Source: JAFDZO01 sp041859205
GTDB lineage: Bacteria > Bacteroidota > Ignavibacteria > Tepidaquicellales > Tepidaquicellaceae
Direction: 5' to 3'
Length of the DNA stretch: 8,034 bases
NCBI GenBank assembly: GCA_041859205.1
Contig: JBHEKU010000306.1
Span: forward strand, 1 to 8,034
A program made the position numbers and the translations under genes. This document shows, in pieces, positions 1 through 5,187 of the stretch. Within the stretch, counting starts at the first letter, position 1. The number at the start of each line of letters is the position of its first letter. Under the pieces are notes generated by a model that worked only from the letters and a program-made list of their open reading frames with translations, searched no databases and was not told where the DNA came from.

Positions 1-1539
1 GGGCATGATGAGAGAGATATGGAGTTTGCGAAGAAATTTGATCTGGAAATCATACCTGTAGTAATCCAGGATGAATATAAGAATACAGCTTTCAAAAAAA
101 TTAAATCTGAAGACGGTAGTGAGATTATTATGTCCGGTCCCGGAATTGGTATGATTGATGGTAAGATGGATAATGAGTTCCACAACTTTTTAGAAGATAC
201 AAGGAAAGGGGATGTGTGCTTTACAGGCGAAGGATATGCTTTTAACTCGGGGTTTTTAAATGGTCTTACAACAGAAGAAGCTAAGAAAAAAATAATTAAC
301 TGGATAGAAGAAAATAAATTAGGAAAGCGAAGTGTGAATTATAAACTTCGTGACTGGCTGTTTTCACGTCAAAGATACTGGGGTGAACCGTTTCCTATTG
401 TGCATCTGAATGACAGTGAAACTAAGGCATTGAATGAAAATGAATTGCCCCTTCTTCTTCCTGATGTCGAATCTTACAAACCATCCGGTACAGGTGAGTC
501 ACCTTTAGCTAATATTATTGACTGGGTAAATGTTACAGATAAAGAAACGAAAAAGATAGCAAAGAGAGAAACTAATACTATGCCTCAGCTTGCAGGTTCA
601 AGCTGGTATTTTTTAAGATTTATCGACCCGATAAACTCAGATGTCTTTGTTGATAAAGAAAAAGAAAAATACTGGATGCCTGTTGATTTGTATATAGGCG
701 GCTCTGAGCATGCCGTTGGTCACTTGCTTTATGCAAGACTATGGCAGAAATTTTTATATGACTTAGGTTACGTTTCGCACGATGAGCCGTTCAGAAAATT
801 ATTTAATCAGGGAATGGTGCTTGGTGAAGACGGACAGAAGATGAGCAAGTCAAGAGGGAACGTTGTTAATCCCGACGATGTGATTGAACAGTTCGGTGCA
901 GATTCATTGAGATTATTTGAAATGTTCATGGGACCGCTGGAAGCAGCAAAACCATGGAGCACTACAGGTATAGAGGGAATGAACAGATTTCTGAAAAGAA
1001 TATGGAGATTAGTAGTTGATGAAGAAACCGGAAATCTGAAACCGAACATTGTAGATGAAGAACCTGAATTAAGATTGAATAAACTTCTGCATTTCACTAT
1101 AAAGAAAATTACGCATGATATAAACGATATGGATATGAAGTTCAATACTTCAATTGCTCAGATGATGATATTCACAAACGAATTGTACAAGGCTGAAAAG
1201 ATAAGCAAAGAGATTTTAAATACGTTCGTTCTGTTGCTCTCTCCGTTTGCTCCTCACATAGCAGAAGAGCTTTGGAACGCATTAGGAAATAAAGAATCTC
1301 TCAGTTATCATTCATGGCCGAAATTTGAAGAAGAGCTAGCAAAAGCAGATATGGTAACTGTCGTATTTTCTGTGAACGGAAAGGTGCGGGGGAAAAAAGA
1401 AATGCAGCCTGACCTCAGTGATAAAACGCTGGAGCAGGAAGCACTTGATGACCCGAATGTGATAAAGCATATTCTTGGCAAGGAAGTGGTGAAGATAATT
1501 GTAGTGAAAAATAAAATGGTAAATATAGTTGTAAAATAA
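1..1539 (+). CDS. leuS: Leucyl-tRNA synthetase, C-terminal part (5' truncated by window edge)
   Basis: Class I aminoacyl-tRNA synthetase that charges tRNA-Leu with leucine in the cytoplasm. The reading frame is open from base 1 and begins G-H-D-E-R-D, the CP1 editing-site motif whose aspartates help reject misacylated amino acids, so the ATG at 19 is internal and not the start. Visible in order: the end of the editing domain; the 'NYKLRDWLFSRQRYWG' return to the catalytic core (about 337-384); 'AGSSWYFLRF' (about 592-621); 'GGSEHA' (697-714); the catalytic KMSKS loop (838-852); the all-helical anticodon-binding domain ending 'LLLSPFAPHIAEELW' (about 1225-1278); and the small C-terminal domain with 'VNGKVRGKK' (about 1369-1398). 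512 residues are visible; the family is usually 800-900, so the HIGH motif and most of the editing domain lie upstream. The ZN-1 insertion has no cysteines here, so it should not bind zinc, as in many Bacteroidota-type LeuRS. The stop is TAA. It converges with the next gene. Confidence 0.97.
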   Translation, partial: GHDERDMEFAKKFDLEIIPVVIQDEYKNTAFKKIKSEDGSEIIMSGPGIGMIDGKMDNEFHNFLEDTRKGDVCFTGEGYAFNSGFLNGLTTEEAKKKIINWIEENKLGKRSVNYKLRDWLFSRQRYWGEPFPIVHLNDSETKALNENELPLLLPDVESYKPSGTGESPLANIIDWVNVTDKETKKIAKRETNTMPQLAGSSWYFLRFIDPINSDVFVDKEKEKYWMPVDLYIGGSEHAVGHLLYARLWQKFLYDLGYVSHDEPFRKLFNQGMVLGEDGQKMSKSRGNVVNPDDVIEQFGADSLRLFEMFMGPLEAAKPWSTTGIEGMNRFLKRIWRLVVDEETGNLKPNIVDEEPELRLNKLLHFTIKKITHDINDMDMKFNTSIAQMMIFTNELYKAEKISKEILNTFVLLLSPFAPHIAEELWNALGNKESLSYHSWPKFEEELAKADMVTVVFSVNGKVRGKKEMQPDLSDKTLEQEALDDPNVIKHILGKEVVKIIVVKNKMVNIVVK

Positions 1540-1548
1540 ATCTATTCT

Positions 1549-1574
1549 CGTTCCGATGCTCCAGCGTCGGAACG
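1549..1574. repeat. REP-like palindromic hairpin between convergent genes
   Basis: Near-perfect palindrome: arms CGTTCCGA (1549-1556) and TCGGAACG (1567-1574), then a T-G wobble, then GC/GC closing a TCCA tetraloop. This gives an 11-pair stem in a 41-bp gap between the leuS stop and the stop of the minus-strand gene. It is more G+C-rich than its surroundings. The pattern 'CGTTCC...GCTCCAGC...GGAACG' resembles dispersed palindromic repeats (REP elements mobilised by RAYT/TnpA-REP transposases) seen in many bacteria; this attribution is from memory and inference. It could end transcription or block 3' decay for both genes. However, neither side is followed by a clean U-tract (only TTAATATTATTT on the plus side), so it is not a canonical intrinsic terminator. 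Confidence 0.7.
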
Positions 1575-1580
1575 TTAATA

Positions 1581-2999
1581 TTATTTCGGAAGATTTTCCA
1601 GCAGCCATTCTTTGCTGGCAATATTCTGTTCATTTTCCAAATCATATCTCAATTCAAGCAGTTTCGATTTCGTTAAGTTATTAGGGTTCACCATTTTCTG
1701 AAGGTATAAAAAGTACTTCCAGTATAACTGATAGCTTTTCTTTGATATTTTATTTTCATTCCTTTTTAAATAATGCTTAACCGAATCTATCAGATAAAAC
1801 TGAGCATTCATTTCCTTCTGCATATAGTAAATCTTTGACTGCAGGATTTTTGATTTCAGATAAAAAATACTGTTCAGGTAATCTATTTTATTGATGATAT
1901 TCAAAGCCTCGTCGTAATTTTTCTGCGCAAAAAGTATCTGTGCCTTTGCAAGGCTTATAGTATCTTTTTTGAATTCGGGAATTAATTTGCTTTTATAATC
2001 GAATAAAAATTTCTCGGCAAATTTTATGTTGTTTACTCCTATAGAAGCTGATATTGCGTTCTGAAAATCTATGTGGTTTACAAACGGCAGTTTTTTGAAT
2101 ATAAAATTTTTCTCTGTCAGTCTGTAAATTTCAAATCTCTCCTGCTGAAACTTTGTATTTCCTTCGTTGCATTTTTCCAGCGTATAATTCATCAACGCGC
2201 TTATGAAATACTCTGCATTATCCAGTGAAAGATTATCCATCTTTGAGAAAACAAAATTTTTTAATTCATAATAATATTCTTCTTCATCATGTTTCCAGAT
2301 AGTCATCAATACAAGATAGTTGAGGTATATTATCGGGTGGTCTTTTTTAAGAGACTTTGAGTTAAGCTCTATGTAGTTTAATATTTCCTGTGAAAAATAT
2401 AAGTCCGCTTCGCTTTTAAGATTACTCTTTCTATAGTAATATAAGAAGTGAAGCATGCTAAGCTTGGATATAATAAAATGCAAATCAAGATTTTCTGATA
2501 CAATCTGTATATCATCAGGGAGTTTTTCTTCATTCCTTTCAAGTTTAAAATGAAACTTTGAAAGTTCAATCTGCATATTATTTAAATAAAAATTCTGGTC
2601 TCTGTCAAAGTCTTTTGGCAGTGACTGCTTTATCTTTTTTGAATGCGCCTCAAAATTTTTAGGAAGATTTTTTTCTGTAAAATTCTTCAAAAGACTGCTG
2701 CTCATATAGAGTTCATTTTCTTCCATCATAACCTGTGTATAAAATCTTTCAATCATCCTGCAAAACTCCGATATAAGACTTCTTACTTTATTTTGCTTAT
2801 TACTGCTTCCATAAAGATGCCGGCTTAGATGTTCTATATCTATTTTATCAAAATAAGGAAAGATTTTCTGCAGATAATTATAGAAAGTAATGAGCGCCTG
2901 AGTTTTATTAAAATATGGAGAACGCAGGAATTCCCCTAATTTTTTAAAGTCTTTTTCACTTAAGCTTCCTGCCAGCTCTAAAAACCTGGTTTCTTTCAT
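1581..2999 (-). CDS. Conserved hypothetical helical-repeat (TPR-like) protein
   Basis: A 472-residue protein of unknown function. It has no signal peptide and no membrane segment, so it is probably cytoplasmic. The N-terminus carries 'LGEFLRSPYFNK' (residues 21-32) followed by a region ending 'SLISEFCRMIERF'. I recall this arrangement from a family of large uncharacterised Bacteroidota-type proteins (short N-terminal helical module with SPYFN, then a long alpha-solenoid). The rest is strongly predicted helical, rich in Leu, Tyr, Phe, Lys and Glu. Residues 349-410 ('LAKAQILFAQKNYDEALNIINKI', then 'LKSKILQSKIYYMQKE') read like degenerate tetratricopeptide repeats, suggesting a protein-binding scaffold. 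No catalytic motif is seen. The start is the ATG at 2997-2999; its leader is AATATTATATTTAAA without a Shine-Dalgarno site, usual for this branch. It is transcribed convergently with leuS and divergently from the T9SS protein gene, so it appears to be monocistronic within the window. Confidence 0.88.
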   Translation of the reverse strand: MKETRFLELAGSLSEKDFKKLGEFLRSPYFNKTQALITFYNYLQKIFPYFDKIDIEHLSRHLYGSSNKQNKVRSLISEFCRMIERFYTQVMMEENELYMSSSLLKNFTEKNLPKNFEAHSKKIKQSLPKDFDRDQNFYLNNMQIELSKFHFKLERNEEKLPDDIQIVSENLDLHFIISKLSMLHFLYYYRKSNLKSEADLYFSQEILNYIELNSKSLKKDHPIIYLNYLVLMTIWKHDEEEYYYELKNFVFSKMDNLSLDNAEYFISALMNYTLEKCNEGNTKFQQERFEIYRLTEKNFIFKKLPFVNHIDFQNAISASIGVNNIKFAEKFLFDYKSKLIPEFKKDTISLAKAQILFAQKNYDEALNIINKIDYLNSIFYLKSKILQSKIYYMQKEMNAQFYLIDSVKHYLKRNENKISKKSYQLYWKYFLYLQKMVNPNNLTKSKLLELRYDLENEQNIASKEWLLENLPK

Positions 3000-3104
3000 T
3001 TTAAATATAATATTATCAGTAGTTAAGACGAGGTTAAAATTATGAAAATATGTCTTAGTTAAAAATGTAATAAATTTAACTCAAAATGCGTAAAAAACAC
3101 TCTT

Positions 3105-3139
3105 TTCAAATGATTTCTAATTAAGAAATTCAATTTGAA
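3105..3139. other. Two-part dyad symmetry (possible operator or leader hairpin)
   Basis: Outer arms TTCAAAT (3105-3111) and ATTTGAA (3133-3139) and inner arms ATTTCT (3113-3118) and AGAAAT (3124-3129) nest around the loop AATTA, separated by a G / TCA internal loop. That is 13 base pairs in 35 nt. It lies about 100 bp from either start codon, so it could be a regulator site serving both divergent genes, or a hairpin in a leader RNA. The low G+C raises the odds of chance symmetry. Confidence 0.4.
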
Positions 3140-3159
3140 GAATTTTTTACCTGTAAAGT

Positions 3160-3185
3160 AAGATTTTTTTCGCAAAAAAAATCTT
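3160..3185. other. Perfect 11-bp A/T-rich inverted repeat
   Basis: Arms AAGATTTTTTT (3160-3170) and AAAAAAATCTT (3175-3185) flank a CGCA loop. The stem is mostly A-T pairs, so as RNA it would be only moderately stable. The run of T followed by a run of A could instead be a bent or UP-like promoter element for the T9SS protein gene that begins 50 bp downstream. It directly abuts the candidate -33 element. Confidence 0.4.
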
Positions 3186-3216
3186 TGTTTTGAATAGGAA
3201 TACATAAGTATTTTAG
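3184..3216 (+). promoter_or_regulatory. Candidate Bacteroidota-type promoter for the T9SS protein gene
   Basis: TTTG (3184-3187), a 21-nt spacer, then TATTTTAG (3209-3216), which matches the Bacteroidota -7 consensus TAnnTTTG at five of the six fixed positions. This would put the transcription start near 3222, about 13 nt before the ATG at 3235. The consensus is short and the region A/T-rich, so the match is weak evidence. Confidence 0.25.
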
Positions 3217-3234
3217 AATAACTAAAAAATAATC

Positions 3235-4857
3235 ATGTTCAAAATACTTATTTCAACATTTCTGTTTTTTTGTGTTTCGTTGAATCCGGCATATTCCACA
3301 TTCATTAAATCACAGTATATATTTGATGCAAATAATATAAGAACGAATGTTTGGAATACCGGGGTTTTATTTCAGGATTTAAGCGCTAATAATACGCCCG
3401 GATTTGAATGGCCAAAGTTTTCCGGAAAGAATGCTATATTCACTTCCGGACTATCGATTGCCTGTATGATAAATGGAAATCTAAGAATGGCTAATGCAAC
3501 TTACAACGGTGAGTATGCTCCCGGGTATGTTGATGTGCTTCAGCCATTGAATCCGAAATTTAAAACAAACTCTGCATTCAATTTATATAAAGTAAAAGCA
3601 GGTGATACTCAAACTTCAAATCCTGATTATGCTAACTGGGGACTAATGGTGCCTTATGGAGCTCCATACGAAGATATAAATAATAATGGAACATTTGAGT
3701 TAAATACAGATAAGCCCGGAGTTCCCGGGGCAGACCAGACAATTTTTGTTTGCATAACAGATGCCGATCCATCAAACCATAATTCTTCTGAAGGATTTTC
3801 CGGCGGAACTCTCCCCGTATTTGCAGAAGTGCACTTGACTCTATGGGGTTACAATCTTCCAAACCTGGAAAACATTTTATTTACCAGATATGAGATTATT
3901 AATAAATCAGGCAGAGCCTGGACTAATACTCACTTCGGATTATATAGTGATTCCCATTTAGGAAATCCGTCCGATGATTATATAGGCTGCGACTCTGCAT
4001 TAAATTTAGGTTACACCTATAACGCAGGAAATATTGATAGCGCTTATGGCGCAAATCCTCCGGCAGTCGGCTTTAGATTTTTGAAAACTCCATTATATAA
4101 AAGTTCTCAGTTAGGCATGACAGCTTTTAATTACATACTATCGTATAATTTTTTAAATGAGTGTTTAAGTAATTACCCGGGTTTCCCGGGAAATTCATTT
4201 AGCATTCTAAGAGGATTGAAATCAGATAGTTCGGGATGGTTAAACCCCACAACAAATCCACCATATAGAACAAATTATTGTTTCTCAGGGAATCCTGAAG
4301 ATTCATCAGGATGGACGGAATATAAAGGAATAATATGCCGCAACGGAAATTTAATAACCAGTGTACCCGGGAATAAAAGGTCTATGATGGTCACAGGGTC
4401 TGATTCGCTTACGGTTCAACCGAACAAAAAATTCAATATAGTTTTTGCAACAGTGATAGAGAGAGGGAGCAGTAATCTTAACTCTGTAACGAAGATAAAA
4501 AATCTTTCTAATATTGCAAAGATTTTTTATGATAATAATTTCAATTACAGTGATGATGATATTTCGTTTATTCAAAGCATCCCTGAAGTATCTCCGGTTT
4601 ATTCATTGAGTCAGAATTTCCCCAATCCATTTAATCCCGCAACAAAAATTAAATTTTTTATACCGGAAAATACTTTTACATCATTAAAAATTTATGATGT
4701 AACCGGAAAGGAAATTGCTGTGCTCGAAAATAAAATTCTGGCAATAGGTGAATATGAGTATAGGTGGAATGCAGCAAATCTGCCAAGCGGAATTTATTTT
4801 TATAAATTGGAAACAGAAAGTTTTACACAAACAAAAAAAATGATTTTAGTTAAATAA
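3235..4857 (+). CDS. Secreted protein with type IX secretion C-terminal sorting domain
   Basis: A 540-residue exported protein of unknown activity. Residues 1-21 form a signal peptide (MFK, hydrophobic core 'ILISTFLFFCVSL', likely cleavage after A-Y-S). Residues 454-540 are a Por-secretion-type A sorting domain: 'SLSQNFPNPFNPATKI', 'LKIYDVTGKE', 'LPSGIYFYKL', ending 'KKMILVK'. By family knowledge this Ig-like tail directs passage through the T9SS and cell-surface attachment or release. The central region (about 25-450) has no recognised enzyme motif. It contains 'GFEWPKFSGKNAIFTSGL', 'YGAPYEDINNNGTFE' (a D-x-N-x-N-G loop that could bind calcium), 'DQTIFVCITDAD', 'RYEIINKSG' and 'DDYIGCDSALNLGY', strings I associate with a recurrent family of large T9SS cargo proteins in Ignavibacteria-like genomes. 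The ATG at 3235 gives a good signal peptide; the leader (AACTAAAAAATAATC) lacks a Shine-Dalgarno site. It stands alone, divergent from the helical protein, with a structured convergent region downstream. Confidence 0.93.
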   Translation: MFKILISTFLFFCVSLNPAYSTFIKSQYIFDANNIRTNVWNTGVLFQDLSANNTPGFEWPKFSGKNAIFTSGLSIACMINGNLRMANATYNGEYAPGYVDVLQPLNPKFKTNSAFNLYKVKAGDTQTSNPDYANWGLMVPYGAPYEDINNNGTFELNTDKPGVPGADQTIFVCITDADPSNHNSSEGFSGGTLPVFAEVHLTLWGYNLPNLENILFTRYEIINKSGRAWTNTHFGLYSDSHLGNPSDDYIGCDSALNLGYTYNAGNIDSAYGANPPAVGFRFLKTPLYKSSQLGMTAFNYILSYNFLNECLSNYPGFPGNSFSILRGLKSDSSGWLNPTTNPPYRTNYCFSGNPEDSSGWTEYKGIICRNGNLITSVPGNKRSMMVTGSDSLTVQPNKKFNIVFATVIERGSSNLNSVTKIKNLSNIAKIFYDNNFNYSDDDISFIQSIPEVSPVYSLSQNFPNPFNPATKIKFFIPENTFTSLKIYDVTGKEIAVLENKILAIGEYEYRWNAANLPSGIYFYKLETESFTQTKKMILVK

Positions 4858-4975
4858 ATGACGGACGGGGAAAAGAATATCTTAATTTTATATCGATAAT
4901 AAATTCGCCTTTATTATCGTTTATTGCTGCTCCTATTGCAATAGTATTTAGATATTCTTCCCCGTCGGATTTTTG
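4853..4975 (-). other. Start-less 41-codon open stretch, possible gene remnant
   Basis: Read on the minus strand, the bases between a TAA at 4976-4978 and a TAA at 4850-4852 are open for 41 codons. The translation includes 'SDGEEYLNTIAIGAAINDN' followed by 'KGEFIIDIKLRYSFPRPSF', a mix of residues that looks more protein-like than most shadow frames in this AT-rich DNA. It has no ATG, GTG or TTG start and almost exactly coincides with the large inverted repeat, so chance or a decayed gene end are both possible. It is not proposed as a functional gene. Confidence 0.2.
4864..4966. other. Long inverted repeat enclosing two hairpins (three-way-junction-like)
   Basis: The left arm GACGGGGAAAAGAATATCT (4864-4882) pairs with AGATATTCTTCCCCGTC (4950-4966) over 17 base pairs with only a two-A bulge (4873-4874). 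The enclosed 67 nt hold a perfect 10-bp hairpin CGATAATAAA / TTTATTATCG (4894-4903, 4910-4919, loop TTCGCC) and a 6-bp hairpin TATTGC / GCAATA (4922-4927, 4938-4943). It begins seven bases after the T9SS gene stop and is followed by GGA then TTTTT (4970-4974). It could terminate or stabilise that transcript, encode a processed structured RNA, or be a small non-autonomous mobile repeat. The enclosed length is far larger than for an ordinary intrinsic terminator. Confidence 0.6.
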
Positions 4976-4986
4976 TTACAATGAGG

Positions 4987-5056
4987 ATGATTCAGTCGCA
5001 AAAAAAGAGGCAGTCCCCCTGCACAGGCTTTATAAGCCAAGGCAAACATGAATCAT
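4987..5056. other. Second branched inverted repeat
   Basis: Outer arms ATGATTCA (4987-4994) and TGAATCAT (5049-5056), perfect over 8 bp, enclose two small hairpins: GCAG-TCCCC-CTGC (5010-5022) and GGCTT-TAT-AAGCC (5026-5038). Each stem is short, and the outer arms are 54 nt apart, so each alone could be chance; their nesting and their position next to two stronger structures make them worth recording. The GGCTTTATAAGCC core resembles dispersed palindromic repeat units in other bacteria, but I cannot verify that here. Confidence 0.4.
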
Positions 5057-5069
5057 TTATCTCGAATTC

Positions 5070-5120
5070 TCTCTGACAGATTGGAAACCCGTCCCAGTGG
5101 GAGTTTAATCTGTCAGGAGA
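5070..5120. repeat. Long imperfect hairpin, REP/MITE-like palindromic element
   Basis: Outer arms CTGACAGATT (5073-5082) and AATCTGTCAG (5107-5116) are a perfect 10-bp match, extended by TCT/AGA across a one-base bulge. Inside, AAAC (5085-5088) pairs with GTTT (5103-5106) and TCCC (5092-5095) with GGGA (5099-5102) around an AGT loop. All left-side mismatches (GG, CCG) are bulges while bases 5099-5116 are continuously paired, so the whole forms one long hairpin. No T-tract follows on either strand, which argues against a plain intrinsic terminator. The 'CTGACAGATTGGAAACC' string resembles multi-copy palindromes linked to REP transposases; this is inference. It lies 67 nt past the glycosyltransferase stop. 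Confidence 0.6.
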
Positions 5121-5187
5121 TTTTAAAAAAATTATTACTGTTAAAAATATTAAGGAAAGAAAATGTGAAAGGCGTGATAACAAGAAA

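Larger units (their letters stand above)
3000..3234. promoter_or_regulatory. Divergent intergenic region with A/T-rich dyads
   Basis: This 235-bp gap separates two divergent genes and must hold both promoters. It contains no open frame of note (a seven-codon ATG frame at about 3042 stops at once). Dyads seen: TAAGAC (3024-3029) with GTCTTA (3052-3057); a two-part dyad at 3105-3139; and a perfect 11-bp dyad at 3160-3185. The last two are listed separately. I could not assign a convincing promoter for the minus-strand gene. Confidence 0.6.
4858..5187. other. Structured convergent intergenic region, no convincing gene
   Basis: A 330-bp gap between the stops of the plus-strand T9SS protein gene and the minus-strand glycosyltransferase gene. 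It is packed with inverted repeats, described separately at 4864-4966, 4987-5056 and 5070-5120. The rest (5121-5187) is plain A/T-rich sequence with nothing recognisable. A minus-strand frame of 63 codons at 4992-5183 runs through the repeats and looks fortuitous. I see no tRNA, known riboswitch or transposase remnant. Confidence 0.7.

Noticed and set aside
807..1645. Minus-strand open frames antisense to leuS and its junction with the next gene
   Set aside because: Shadows of the strongly supported leuS and helical-protein reading frames; no motifs of their own.
4176..4190. Two CCCGGG palindromes separated by TTT
   Set aside because: Inside the T9SS protein coding frame (Pro-Gly-Phe-Pro-Gly); CCCGG-type codons recur elsewhere in this gene, so it looks like codon usage rather than a site.
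4864..4974. Simple intrinsic terminator for the T9SS protein gene
   Set aside because: A T-run follows the right arm, but three bases intervene, the enclosed insert is 67 nt, and it contains further hairpins; termination may occur but does not explain the structure.
4992..5183. 63-codon minus-strand open frame with an ATG
   Set aside because: It reads straight through the inverted repeats, has no plausible leader, and its composition follows the palindromes; best explained as a chance frame within repeat DNA.
4858..5187. tRNA, SRP RNA, cobalamin or other known riboswitch in the structured gap
   Set aside because: No cloverleaf with T-loop GTTCRA, no SRP GGAAG/AGCA tetraloop context and no known aptamer core string could be found by eye on either strand.
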